A stretch of 64,000 bases of DNA from AC-32 sp963813435 (GTDB taxonomy: Bacteria > Actinomycetota > Thermoleophilia > Gaiellales > Gaiellaceae), in the NCBI GenBank assembly GCA_963813435.1, contig CAWEYY010000001.1, positions 124,001 to 188,000 of the forward strand, given 5' to 3'. Shown here one piece after another: positions 43,863-54,508 of this stretch; positions within the stretch are counted from its first letter, which is position 1; each line of letters starts with the position of its first letter. The position numbers were made by a program, and so were the translations under genes. Below the pieces are notes generated by a model. It saw only the letters and a list, made by a program, of their open reading frames with translations. It ran no database searches and had not been told where the DNA came from.

Positions 43863-44674
43863 GGGAGGGCGGCCGCGGCGGCGGTCAGGGCGTCGACGTG
43901 CTCCCTGACGTCGTGGACGCGGAGAATCGTGGCGCCGCGCTCGTAGGCCGCGACGGCGGCTCCTACGCTGGCCGCGGTCGACCCGGTGGTGGCGTCCGGA
44001 TCGCCGAGCAGCTTCCCGAGCGAGCTCTTGCGCGAGAAGCCGACGACCACCGGCCGCCCGAGCGCGGTCAGCTCGTCCAGCCGCCGGATCAGCTCGAAGT
44101 TGTGCTCGACGGTCTTGCCGAAGCCGATCCCCGGATCGAGGCAGACCCGCTCCTCCGCGATCCCGGAGTCGACCGCGAAAGCGAGCCGCTCCTCGAGGAA
44201 CGCGGCCACCTCGGCAACCACGTCGTCGTAACGCGGGTCGGCCTGCATCGTCCGCGGCTCGCCGCGCATGTGCATCAGGCACAGGAATGCCTCCGAGCCC
44301 GCGACGACTCCGGCCAGCTCCGGGTCGCCGCGCAGGGCGGTCACGTCGTTGACCATCTCGGCGCCGAGCGCGAGGGCCCGGCGCGCGACCTCTGCCTTCG
44401 AGGTGTCGATCGAGACCGGCACCTCGCCCGCGAGCCCTTCGAGCACGGGCAGGACGCGCCGCAGCTCCTCCTCGACGTCGACGCCCTCGGAGCCCGGGCG
44501 CGTCGACTCTCCTCCGATGTCCACGACCGCGGCGCCCTCGCCGGCCATGCGCCGCGCGGAGGCGATCGCGTCGGCCGGGTCGAAGTTCACCCCGCCGTCA
44601 GAGAACGAGTCGGGCGTGACGTTGACCACGCCCATGACGCTCGGCCTGGGAAACCGGTCCTCGGCAGCGCTCAT
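43859..44674 (-). CDS. folP: Dihydropteroate synthase
   Basis: DHPS condenses the pterin diphosphate with p-aminobenzoate and is the target of sulfonamides. The 271 residues contain MGVVNVTPDSFSDGG near residue 14, IGGESTRPGSEGV near 53, MVNDVTALRGDPELAGVV, the DPGIGFGKTVEHNFELIRRL segment near 175 and VVVGFSRKSSLGKLLG near 208. ATG at 44674. It heads the folP-folB pair. Confidence 0.95.
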   Translation of the reverse strand: MSAAEDRFPRPSVMGVVNVTPDSFSDGGVNFDPADAIASARRMAGEGAAVVDIGGESTRPGSEGVDVEEELRRVLPVLEGLAGEVPVSIDTSKAEVARRALALGAEMVNDVTALRGDPELAGVVAGSEAFLCLMHMRGEPRTMQADPRYDDVVAEVAAFLEERLAFAVDSGIAEERVCLDPGIGFGKTVEHNFELIRRLDELTALGRPVVVGFSRKSSLGKLLGDPDATTGSTAASVGAAVAAYERGATILRVHDVREHVDALTAAAAALP

Positions 44675-44714
44675 GCGTGCAGTCTTCCAGCCCGCGCGCC
44701 GCCGCCCGGTCGGT

Positions 44715-45107
44715 CTATGCGGTGGTCGCTGCGTCCATCGGAGCCGGGCTGGTCGCCTGCGACTCCCAGTAGCTGTTGAGGGCGCCCTGCACCTTCACCC
44801 ACCAGATGATCGCGCCGACGATCGGGAGCAGGTGCCAGAGACCCGTCCAGCCGGAAACTGGCTGCTCACGGCCATCCGAGGCGTACATCTTGCCCACTTC
44901 GCTCCCGGCGAGGAACGGGATCGCGATTCCGACGATGACCGCGATCAGCAGCGCGATCCCGCCGCCGATTCCGCGCTTCGTGTGCTGTTGGAGCTCGTCG
45001 AAGGTGACGAACGACCAGTACAAGCCGTAGATCCCCAGCGTGACGATGAAAAGCAGGATTCCGAAGCCGATCCCGCGCGGCCTCCCAAGCGGTCCGTCAT
45101 TGCTCAC
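44715..45107 (-). CDS. DUF4234-type small membrane protein
   Basis: GTG at 45107 follows AGGAGATG and gives 130 residues with three hydrophobic segments: GIGFGILLFIVTLGIYGLYW, GIALLIAVIVGIAIPFL and LWHLLPIVGAIIWWV. The GIYGLYW and Lys/Glu-bounded first helix resemble the DUF4234 pattern. Function unknown. It is divergent from the ABC exporter gene, with 92 bp between starts that may hold both promoters. Confidence 0.65.
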   Translation of the reverse strand: MSNDGPLGRPRGIGFGILLFIVTLGIYGLYWSFVTFDELQQHTKRGIGGGIALLIAVIVGIAIPFLAGSEVGKMYASDGREQPVSGWTGLWHLLPIVGAIIWWVKVQGALNSYWESQATSPAPMDAATTA

Positions 45108-45199
45108 AGCATCTCCTCTCCCATGGACGACCGGACGACTCAACCACGCGTCGAGTGGGGTGTCAATCCGGCCGTCGCCCTGGAAGCCGCCCGGGTACC

Positions 45200-46957
45200 G
45201 TGAAGCGCATGGGAGTAGGCGATGAACGCCGCGGCGCGGCGTGGCGTTTCGTGCGCGCGGCTGCGCGCTCGCAGAGCGGCGGAGTGGCGGGGGCCGTGTC
45301 CTCCGGGCTGCTCTGGCAGCTCGGCGCTGTCGCCGCGCCGCTGATCGTCGGGACGGCGATCGACCACGGGATCGTCACCGGCGACCGGCACACGCTCCTG
45401 CTCTGGCTGATCGCCCTGTTCGGCCTCGGCCTGCTCGAGGTCAGCGCCGGCGGGATGCGCCACATCTACGCGATTCGGAACCGCTCGCGCTCCGACGCAC
45501 AGGTTCGCGACGCGATCTTCGCCCACGCGCTCCGCCTCGACGCCTCGTACCACGACCGCGTCGGCCCAGGCGAGCTGCTGAGCCGCGCCTCGTCCGACTC
45601 GCTGCACGTCGCGCGGATGATGGACGCGATCGGCCACACGATCGGCTACGCGCTGACGGTCGTCGCCGTCGCGATCGTGATGCTGATCCTCGACGTCCAG
45701 CTCGCGCTGATCGTGCTGATACCGCTCCCGTTCGTCAGCCTCGGCGCCTGGCTCTACTCGCGCCGCTACGACGCGGGCACGCGGAAGCTGCAGGAGTCGT
45801 GGGGCGAGGCTTCGACGCTCGTCGAGGAGACGGTCAGCGGAATCCGGGTCGTGAAGGGGCTCGGGGCCGGAGATGCGCTCTCCGCCCGCTTCCGCCGGCG
45901 CAGCGACGAGGTCTACGACCGCGCGATGGTGCTCGCGCGGCTCGACGCCGCCTTCAACCCGGTGCTCGAGATGCTTCCTTTGCTCGGGATCGCGGTCGTG
46001 CTCTGGATCGGCGGCCGGCAGGTGATCGACGGCACCCTGCAGCTCGGCTCGTTCGTTGCGTTCAACGCCTACGTGGTCATGCTCGTCTGGCCGCTCCGCG
46101 TGCTCGGCCAGCGCGTCACGACCTTGCAGAAGGCGCTCGCCGCGAGCGGGCGGATCACCGAGGTGCTCGAGGCCGAGCCGCGCCTGCGTGACCCGCGCCA
46201 CCCGGAGACGCTCGAGCAGCCGGTACGCGGCGACGTGCGGCTCGAAAGGGTCCGCTTCGGCCACGAGGGCGACCACGCCGTGCTCGACGGCCTCGACCTG
46301 CATGTCGCTCCGGGTGAGTCGCTTGCCCTCGTCGGCGCGACCGGCTCAGGCAAGAGCACCGTCGCCGGCCTGCTCGCACGGCTCTACGACCCGGAGGACG
46401 GGCGCGTCCTGCTCGACGGCCACGACCTCCGCGCGCTCCGGATCGCAGACGTGCGCAGCGCGGTCGCGCTCGTGTTCGAGGAGACGTTTCTGTTCAGCGA
46501 GAGCGTGCGCGAGAACATCCGGCTCGGGCGGCCGGACGCGGACGACCCCTCGGTCGAGCGTGCGGCGGCGCTCGCAGGCGCCGCGGAGTTCATCTCCGAC
46601 CTTCCGAACGGCTACGACACCGTCCTCGGCGAGCGCGGGTTCTCGCTCTCGGGCGGCCAGCGCCAGCGGATCGCGATCGCGCGGGCGATCCTGGCCGACC
46701 CCGCGGTGCTCGTCCTGGACGACGCCACCTCGGCGGTCGACGCGACGAAGGAGCACGAGATCCGCGCGGCGCTCGGAGAGGTCATGCGCGGCCGGACGAC
46801 GCTCGTGATCGCGCACCGGCCGGCGACGATCGCGCTCGCCGACCGTGTTGCCGTCCTCGAGGGCGGGCGGATCGTCGAGGAGGGCCGGCACGCGGAGCTC
46901 CTCCAGCGCTCGGCCCGCTACCGTGCGCTGCTCGCGCTGGAGGTCGAGGCAGCATGA
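45200..46957 (+). CDS. ABC exporter half-transporter, degenerate-site subunit
   Basis: GTG at 45200, or ATG at 45209, gives 585 residues, six transmembrane helices (residues 30-310) followed by a nucleotide-binding domain. Walker A is GATGSGKST near 381 and the signature LSGGQRQR near 483, both intact. But Walker B is VLVLDDATSAVD, with Asp instead of the catalytic Glu, and the Q-loop reads VFEETFLF with Glu for Gln. This pattern marks the degenerate subunit of a heterodimeric exporter, paired with the gene at 47055. Drug or lipid substrate unknown. Its TGA stop begins repeat element copy 4. Confidence 0.88.
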   Translation: MKRMGVGDERRGAAWRFVRAAARSQSGGVAGAVSSGLLWQLGAVAAPLIVGTAIDHGIVTGDRHTLLLWLIALFGLGLLEVSAGGMRHIYAIRNRSRSDAQVRDAIFAHALRLDASYHDRVGPGELLSRASSDSLHVARMMDAIGHTIGYALTVVAVAIVMLILDVQLALIVLIPLPFVSLGAWLYSRRYDAGTRKLQESWGEASTLVEETVSGIRVVKGLGAGDALSARFRRRSDEVYDRAMVLARLDAAFNPVLEMLPLLGIAVVLWIGGRQVIDGTLQLGSFVAFNAYVVMLVWPLRVLGQRVTTLQKALAASGRITEVLEAEPRLRDPRHPETLEQPVRGDVRLERVRFGHEGDHAVLDGLDLHVAPGESLALVGATGSGKSTVAGLLARLYDPEDGRVLLDGHDLRALRIADVRSAVALVFEETFLFSESVRENIRLGRPDADDPSVERAAALAGAAEFISDLPNGYDTVLGERGFSLSGGQRQRIAIARAILADPAVLVLDDATSAVDATKEHEIRAALGEVMRGRTTLVIAHRPATIALADRVAVLEGGRIVEEGRHAELLQRSARYRALLALEVEAA

Positions 46958-47031
46958 GACGACGCTTGCGTCGTCTCCTTCAGGCCGGGCGGGCTCTGCT
47001 CGTCCGGCCGTCGGCAATGACCGGTCGACAC
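46955..47031 (+). repeat. Palindromic TRA-hairpin element, copy 4 (77-nt type)
   Basis: Begins with TGA, the stop codon of the ABC gene (46955-46957). Hairpin 1 has a 9-bp stem GAGACGACG/CGTCGTCTC with loop CTTG (46956-46977), a 5-nt linker, then hairpin 2 of 12+3+12 nt (GGCCGGGCGGGC, loop TCT) at 46983-47009 and a tail with GACCGGTCGAC. It separates two ABC half-transporter genes of one exporter by 97 bp. Confidence 0.8.
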
Positions 47032-47054
47032 GCCATCCGTCAGGACAGAGGCCG

Positions 47055-48812
47055 GTGATTCACAAGGCCACGACGCGGGAGGTCTGGCGCGAGACGCGCC
47101 ACATGACGCGTGACGTCCAGGCGCGCTACATCGGCGCGGGCGTCGCGGTGATCGTCTCGACGCTGATCACGCTCGCCGGCCCCGCGCTCGTCCGGTACGC
47201 GATCGACCACGGGATCTCCAAGCACAGCCTGGCCGCACTGAACACGGCCACGATCGCCCTCGTCCTGCTCGCGGTCGTGAAGCCGTTCGTCGTCCGTGCG
47301 CAGACGCTGCTCGCGGCGACCGGCGGCGAGCGCTACCTCGCCTCGCTGCGCACGGCGGCCTTCGACAAGCTGCAGGTGCTCCCGCTCGGGTTCTTCGAGC
47401 AGGAGCGGACGGGCGTCCTCGTCTCGCGGCTGACCTCGGACGTGCAGGCGCTCGACGAGTTCCTGCGCGAGGCGCTCGTCGAGGTCGTTGGCAGCGGTCT
47501 CCAGATTCTGTTGACGGCGATCGTGCTCGTGTTCCTCTCGCCGAAGCTGGCGCTGGTCTCGCTCGTCGCGCTGCCGCTGCTGCTCGGCTCGAGCTGGGCC
47601 TTCCACCACAGCGCGGGCGAGGCCTACCACGCGATCCGCGACCGGGTCGCCGAGACGCTGACCGTGCTGCAGGAGGGCCTCACGGGCGTGCGCGTCGTCC
47701 AGTCGTTCCGTCGCGAGCAGCAGACGATCGAAACCTACGAGCCGCACAGCGAGGCACAAATCCGCGCGTGGCGGCGCGCGTCGTTCGTGAACATCCGCCT
47801 CTTCACGATGATCCCGATGGCGCAGACGATCGCGCTCGTGACCGTGCTCCTCGTCGCCGCGACGATGTATGACCACGGCGAGATCTCGACCGGGACGATC
47901 GCCGCCTTCCTGCTCTACCTCGTGCAGCTGTTCGACCCGATCGCGCGCTTCAGCGAGTGGCTCGGCGAGTTCCGCCAGGGTCTCGCCGCGCTCGGCAAGA
48001 TCGTCGGCCTGATGCGAACGGAGAGCGCAGTCGCCGAGCGACCGGGCGCGGTCGAGCTGCCGGCGACGGGCGCAGTCGAGCTTCGCGACGTCACGTTCGG
48101 CTACGCGGGCGGCCCTCCGGTCGTGCGCGGCGTCTCGCTGCGACTCGACCCCGGCGAGCACGTCGCGCTGGTGGGCGTCACCGGCGCGGGGAAATCGACA
48201 CTCGCGAAGCTCCTGACCCGCCAGTACGACCCACAGCGAGGCTCGGTCTCGCTCGGGGGGATCGACCTGCGCGACGGGACGCTCGAGTCGCTCCGCCACC
48301 GGATCGTGATGCTCCCGCAGGAGGGGCACCTCTTCAGCGGCACGATCGCGGACAACGTGCGGCTCGCTCAGCCGGAGGCCTCCGACGAGAAGGTCGTGCG
48401 CGCACTTGACGAGATCGGCGCCCTGACCCGCTTCGAGGCGCTCCCGGACGGGATCCACACCGACGTCCAGACCCGGGGCGTCCGGCTCTCGGCCGGTGAG
48501 CGCCAGCTCGTCGGGATCGCGCGCGTTGCTCTCGCCGACCCGGCCGTGATCGTCCTCGACGAGGCGACCTCGAGCCTCGACCCCGCCACAGAGGCCGCGG
48601 TCGAGCAGGCGCTGGCCGCCGTCGTCGCCGGGCGGACGGTGATCATCATCGCCCACCGCCTCTCGACCGCCGAGCGCGCCGACCGCGTGGTCGTGATGGA
48701 TAACGGACGCGTGGTCGAGGTCGCCTCGCACGACGATCTCGTCGAGCAGGGCGAGCGCTACGCGCGGCTGTGGGCCTCGTGGCAAGCCGGAATCGCGGCA
48801 GGGACGACGTGA
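47055..48812 (+). CDS. ABC exporter half-transporter, canonical-site subunit
   Basis: GTG at 47055 gives 585 residues, equal to its partner. Six helices (residues 25-300) precede the ATPase domain: Walker A GVTGAGKST near 376, Q-loop MLPQEGHLF intact, Walker B VIVLDEATSSLD near 499 with the catalytic Glu. The signature is LSAGERQL instead of LSGGQ. So the good catalytic Walker B here pairs with the good signature of the partner, and both defective elements meet in the other site. It is translationally coupled to the VOC gene by GTGA. Confidence 0.9.
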   Translation: MIHKATTREVWRETRHMTRDVQARYIGAGVAVIVSTLITLAGPALVRYAIDHGISKHSLAALNTATIALVLLAVVKPFVVRAQTLLAATGGERYLASLRTAAFDKLQVLPLGFFEQERTGVLVSRLTSDVQALDEFLREALVEVVGSGLQILLTAIVLVFLSPKLALVSLVALPLLLGSSWAFHHSAGEAYHAIRDRVAETLTVLQEGLTGVRVVQSFRREQQTIETYEPHSEAQIRAWRRASFVNIRLFTMIPMAQTIALVTVLLVAATMYDHGEISTGTIAAFLLYLVQLFDPIARFSEWLGEFRQGLAALGKIVGLMRTESAVAERPGAVELPATGAVELRDVTFGYAGGPPVVRGVSLRLDPGEHVALVGVTGAGKSTLAKLLTRQYDPQRGSVSLGGIDLRDGTLESLRHRIVMLPQEGHLFSGTIADNVRLAQPEASDEKVVRALDEIGALTRFEALPDGIHTDVQTRGVRLSAGERQLVGIARVALADPAVIVLDEATSSLDPATEAAVEQALAAVVAGRTVIIIAHRLSTAERADRVVVMDNGRVVEVASHDDLVEQGERYARLWASWQAGIAAGTT

Positions 48813-49234
48813 AACCGAACCGCTCGATCCCGTCTGCCACGGTCGTCCCGGTCTTGATCTACCCGGACGTCCGTGAGGCCGTGGCGTGGCTCAGCGCCGC
48901 GTTCGGGTTCGAGGAGCGCCTGCAGATCGGAGAGAGCCATCGCTCGCAGCTCCGCGTGGGCGACGGGGCCGTCATCGTCGCGGACGTCCGGCACGACAAG
49001 CGCCCGCCCCGCGAGGGCGAGGCGACGCACTCGGTGCTCGTGCGCGTGGACGACGCCCGCGCCCACTGCGAGCGCGCGAGGGCGCAGGGCGCGCGGATCC
49101 TGATGGAGCCGACCGACTTCGAGTACGGCGAGCGGCAGTACGCGGCCGAGGACCCGGCGGGCCACCGCTGGACGTTCTCCGAGACGCTCGCGGACGTCGA
49201 CCCCGCGACCTGGGGCGGGACGCTGCACGGGTGA
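48809..49234 (+). CDS. VOC/glyoxalase-like protein
   Basis: GTG at 48809 overlaps the exporter stop (GTGA) and gives 141 residues. ATVVPVLIYPDVREAVAWLS and AFGFEERLQIGE make the first beta-alpha-beta-beta-beta unit; SVLVRVDDARAHCERARAQG and YAAEDPAGHRWTFSET the second, ending with the usual D-P-x-G-H. This is the vicinal-oxygen-chelate fold, with possible glyoxalase, bleomycin-resistance or binding role. Coupling with an ABC exporter makes a protective or resistance role worth considering. Confidence 0.82.
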   Translation: MKPNRSIPSATVVPVLIYPDVREAVAWLSAAFGFEERLQIGESHRSQLRVGDGAVIVADVRHDKRPPREGEATHSVLVRVDDARAHCERARAQGARILMEPTDFEYGERQYAAEDPAGHRWTFSETLADVDPATWGGTLHG

Positions 49235-50001
49235 CGGCCTGGCGGCCCAACATCGCCATGCCCGCAGGGAGCGGCGACCGCTGGGCCGAGGACTACGAGC
49301 GCGGCCGCCCGGGCTATCCGGTCGAGGCCGTCTCGATCGCAGGCGTGCCCTCGACGTCGGCCGTGTTGGACCTCGGCGCGGGCACGGGCAAGCTCACTCG
49401 CCTGCTGGCGACGGCGTACGACCGCGTGATCGCCGTCGAGCCGGCAGACGCGATGCGCGCGATCCTGTCGACGCATTGCCGAGAAGCCCTCGCCGGGAGC
49501 GCCGAGGCGATCCCGCTCGACGACGATTCGGTCGATGCGGTCTTCGCAGCCGAGGCATTCCACTGGTTCGACTGGGAACGCGCCCTCGCGGAGATCGCGC
49601 GGGTCCTGCGACCTGGCGGCACACTCGTCCTGATGTGGAACCTTCCGGCCGAGCTGACCGAGCCGTCAACAGCGGCCGTCGACCGGCTGGTGCACGAGCG
49701 AGCGCCGCGCGACCTGCCGCACGACCCGGGCGACCTCAACGCCGCCCGCTACGCGTCGGGCGAGTGGCGTCCCGCGTTCGCGGAATCGCCGTTCGAGGAG
49801 CTGCAGGAGGCCCGGCTCCCGAACCCGCAGACGCTCGAGCGCGAGGCGTTCGTCGCGTTCCTCGCGTCGATGGGCTGGGTCGGCGACCTCCCCGACGAGG
49901 AGCGGCTGCCTCTGCTCGACGAGATCCGCTCTCTCCTGGAGGCGGACGAATACGTCCGCCCGTGGGAAACGCACGTCTGCTGGACGCGCCTGCGCAGCTA
50001 G
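49231..50001 (+). CDS. Class I SAM-dependent methyltransferase
   Basis: GTG at 49231, in GTGA with the VOC stop, gives 256 residues. SAM motif I is VLDLGAGTGKLTRLL near residue 45, motif II DRVIAVEPADAM, and the post-motif segment is EAFHWFDWERALAEIARVLRPGG. This is the small-molecule-type UbiE/BioC relative (methyltransf_11). Substrate unknown. Being coupled to the exporter and VOC genes suggests one functional unit. Its stop shares CTAG with the convergent DUF2182 gene. Confidence 0.85.
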   Translation: MTAWRPNIAMPAGSGDRWAEDYERGRPGYPVEAVSIAGVPSTSAVLDLGAGTGKLTRLLATAYDRVIAVEPADAMRAILSTHCREALAGSAEAIPLDDDSVDAVFAAEAFHWFDWERALAEIARVLRPGGTLVLMWNLPAELTEPSTAAVDRLVHERAPRDLPHDPGDLNAARYASGEWRPAFAESPFEELQEARLPNPQTLEREAFVAFLASMGWVGDLPDEERLPLLDEIRSLLEADEYVRPWETHVCWTRLRS

Positions 50002-50822
50002 CCCATCGACCCCATCTTCGGCATGGAATGCCCGGGGATCGTGAGGGCCGGGATCACGTCAGGCGCAACCAGGAGGAGGATGCCGAGGCCGAGGAGGATC
50101 GCAGCCGTCCCGTAGGTCGCGGCCGTGCGCCACGGAACGGTCTTCTCGATCGCGATCAGCCCGGCGACGAACGCCATCCAGACGATGCTCATCACGCCGA
50201 GCGCGAAGAGCGAGGCCATCAGCGCCCAGCAGCAGCCGACGCACCAGGCGCCGTGCTTGGCACCCATCTCCATCGCACCCCGCCGGCCCTCGCGCCAGGC
50301 GCCGAGCAGAAAGCCCAGCGGGCTGCGGCACCTGCCGAGGCAGGCGTCCTTGAGCGGAGTCAACTCGTAGACGGCGGCGACGATGAGCACGACTCCCGCG
50401 ACCCAACGGCCCGCACGGTCCCACGACAGCACGTCGCTCGCGGCCCGACTGCCCCCGATCGCGATCGAGAACGCCAGCACGCCGGCGGCGGCCCACGTCA
50501 CGAGGTAGCCCGCCGCAAACAGGAGCGGCAGCACCAGCGACCGCGCCCGGGTCATCTGCGAGTAGAGCGCAACCGTCGGCGCGACCGACGGGAACATCAT
50601 CGCCGCCATCATCACGACCCAGACGCCGAGGAACCAGCCGAGCGTCCCGAGGCTCGTCCAGGGCCCGTCGTCCATCCCGCGCATCTCGTTGGCCGTCCAC
50701 CACCAGCCGACCCCGGCGAGCGCGAAGAGAAGCGCTACCAGCCCGAGTCGCGCGCGTGCGGCCGCGAACGCAGGCGCAAGCCCCGAACCTCGCGGAACGG
50801 CCTCCTGTGCAGTGGCGACCAC
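49998..50822 (-). CDS. DUF2182 membrane protein
   Basis: A 274-residue protein with about seven hydrophobic segments. MMAAMMFPSVAPTVALYSQM and GAWCVGCCWALMASLFALGV are the hallmark segments of DUF2182; Met- and Cys-rich helices and a C-terminal HSMPKMGSM suggest metal (copper-type) binding. It lies 3 bp from the DUF1326 gene, the usual genomic partner. Function not established. Confidence 0.75.
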   Translation of the reverse strand: MVATAQEAVPRGSGLAPAFAAARARLGLVALLFALAGVGWWWTANEMRGMDDGPWTSLGTLGWFLGVWVVMMAAMMFPSVAPTVALYSQMTRARSLVLPLLFAAGYLVTWAAAGVLAFSIAIGGSRAASDVLSWDRAGRWVAGVVLIVAAVYELTPLKDACLGRCRSPLGFLLGAWREGRRGAMEMGAKHGAWCVGCCWALMASLFALGVMSIVWMAFVAGLIAIEKTVPWRTAATYGTAAILLGLGILLLVAPDVIPALTIPGHSMPKMGSMG

Positions 50823-50825
50823 GAT

Positions 50826-51428
50826 CTAGGCGGCCCAGGAGAACTCGGACGTGGAGAGGCCCGTCTTTCCTTCGTACTCGATGCCGAAGGCACTGATCTT
50901 CGAGCGCTTCGCCTCCGCCATCGTGAGATTCGACGCGACCGGGTGGAACATGCCGTCGAACCTGACCGGTTGCCCGCTCTCGACGCCGAACGGCACGATG
51001 TCCTCGATCTCGAAGTCGATCACGTCTCCGATGCGGACGCTGTGGCGCAGCCCGTCGTCCTCGACCTCGATCGCAACCCGCTCGACGCCGAGCACCTCGC
51101 CAACGAGCGGTGCGAGGGCGGCCATCGGCCCCCCGAGCTGGCCGGTGAAAACCTTCACGAGCTTGTCCGCCTGCTCGTCGGTGGCGTTCTCGTCGACGAA
51201 CACGCCGAGCTTCCAGTTGCCCTCGGTCATGACCTTCGGCGTGTCCGCGATAGCGGCCACGTTGAGCCCGCCGATGTCGGTGCCTTCGACCTCACCCTCG
51301 CGGATGCTGAAGACAAGGGTCACGCGGCAGAAGTCGTAGGTGGCACCGTGGTCGAACGACATGTTGCAGGGGCACATCAGCTCACACGAGCACGTCTCGA
51401 CGTAGCTCCCCTTCAGGTTCCAGGACAT
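50826..51428 (-). CDS. DUF1326 protein
   Basis: ATG at 51428 gives 200 residues; a start at 51455 would add 9 residues. YVETCSCELMCPCNMSFDHG holds the CxC and CPC pairs near the N-terminus, the main family marks. The centre is beta-rich with a FCRVTLVFSIREG-type strand set. DUF1326 and DUF2182 genes often adjoin (general knowledge); Cys- and Met-rich sequences fit a metal-handling unit. Upstream is a 344-bp non-coding stretch. Confidence 0.8.
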   Translation of the reverse strand: MSWNLKGSYVETCSCELMCPCNMSFDHGATYDFCRVTLVFSIREGEVEGTDIGGLNVAAIADTPKVMTEGNWKLGVFVDENATDEQADKLVKVFTGQLGGPMAALAPLVGEVLGVERVAIEVEDDGLRHSVRIGDVIDFEIEDIVPFGVESGQPVRFDGMFHPVASNLTMAEAKRSKISAFGIEYEGKTGLSTSEFSWAA

Positions 51429-51772
51429 AGACGCCCTCCTCGGCTCGAAGGACATCGATTCTGCGCCTCGACGCGAGAGGCGTCAACTGCCTTCGGTGCG
51501 TCAGTGCCCATCCTGTTCAAACAGGTGCGGCCTGTCCAGCGCCTTCCCGAATGTTCAGAACTGTCGCCCGGGCCAGTGCGCCGGAATGCCACCCGAGCAC
51601 GCGCGGAAGCCTCCACTCGTCGCGGCGTCGCCGTCCCCGACTCAAAGGCAGAGTGAACCGGAGGGGGATTGTGATGCCCGCCCCCTCTCGGTCGACCCTG
51701 CGACGTGTGATTAGGTGCCTCGCCTGCGCCAGTGAGCGGGAATGACGCCTGAGCGGTAGTAGGTTGTCCGCC
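51429..51772. other. Non-coding stretch between DUF1326 and cupin genes
   Basis: A 344-bp gap between divergent genes. It has lower GC than its neighbours, several short inverted repeats (CCTGT-TCAA-ACAGG near 51513), and a 23-codon frame at 51674 (MPAPSRSTLRRVIRCLACAS) preceded by GGAGGGGG, which may be a leader peptide or chance. No known promoter pattern is clear. Confidence 0.35.
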
Positions 51773-52153
51773 GTGAAGCCAGTGGACTTGTCAGTCGACG
51801 CCCTCGGCGGCCCTGCGGATGACTTCGTAATCGTCCAGTGGAAAGCCGAGGTCGGCGATCATTGGATCGCGCCTCTCCACGTCCACCATCACGACGACGA
51901 GGCGTGGTACGTCCTGTCAGGGCAACTTGGCTTCCGCCTCGGCGACGACGAGGTCGTTGCTGATGCAGGTTCCGCTGTTCTAGCTCGCCGCGGCGTCCCG
52001 CACACCTTTCGCAACGCTGGCGATACGGAAGTCGTGTACCTCTTGGTGATGCCACCGAGGATCGCGCAACTCATCGAGGCAATCCACCAACCGGGAGCCG
52101 ACGTTCCGGCGCTCTTCCGCGCTCACGACTCCGAAATTCTTCCGGCGGCGTAG
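51773..52153 (+). CDS. Small cupin-domain protein
   Basis: GTG at 51773, or TTG at 51764, gives 126 residues. The cupin 1 motif is PLHVHHHDDEAWYVLSGQLG (His-rich metal site), the cupin 2 segment is VLARRGVPHTFRNAGD with the second His. Probable single-domain dioxygenase, isomerase or binding protein. Codon use is less GC-biased than in the neighbours, which fits recent acquisition. A HIT-type relic lies just downstream in the opposite direction. Confidence 0.8.
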   Translation: MKPVDLSVDALGGPADDFVIVQWKAEVGDHWIAPLHVHHHDDEAWYVLSGQLGFRLGDDEVVADAGSAVLARRGVPHTFRNAGDTEVVYLLVMPPRIAQLIEAIHQPGADVPALFRAHDSEILPAA

Positions 52154-52184
52154 CGGCTCCCTGCGGGAGTTCTCACGAATGACG

Positions 52185-52295
52185 CTAGAGCCGGAGCAGC
52201 ACCGCCAAGCCTGATGCCGCTATGAGGTGCGGGCTACGGCCCTCCTTCGCGAGAGCGACCCGCTCGCAGATCAAGCACGCGTTCTTGGCGGTGAT
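52185..52295 (-). pseudogene. Truncated HIT-family N-terminus
   Basis: The minus-strand frame reads NACLICERVALAKEGRSPHL with IA, matching the C-x-x-C plus N/S-P-Y/H-x-I-A start of HIT-type hydrolase-like proteins, then turns into ASGLAVLLRL and a stop after about 36 codons. The normal proteins run on for over 100 residues with a histidine triad, absent here. No convincing start codon or ribosome-binding site is visible. Probably the remnant of a deleted gene; a chance match cannot be ruled out. Confidence 0.4.
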
Positions 52296-52451
52296 CGTAG
52301 AGTCAGCGGGCGAAACCGCCGTGTGGACGAGAGCTCTATCGCCTGATCTTCGTCGCGGTGGCGGGCTTCGCCCGGCGCCGCTCACGCACGCTGGCCGCTA
52401 GCGCTCGCTACGACGGAAGTCGTCATGCCTCGCGCGCAGCGCGAGGCGGAC

Positions 52452-54413
<1,962 letters not shown>

Positions 54414-54508
54414 AGGCCCTCTATCGGCACAGGGTACCAGCGCACATGAACCCGACCTCTCCCCGCCTCATGGCCTGCGGACTTCCCGGAAAGCGCGTGT
54501 TTTTCCTG

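Noticed and set aside
51674..51745. 23-codon frame with a strong ribosome-binding site (CLAC motif)
   Set aside because: Too short to judge; kept only as a possible leader peptide in the non-coding stretch.
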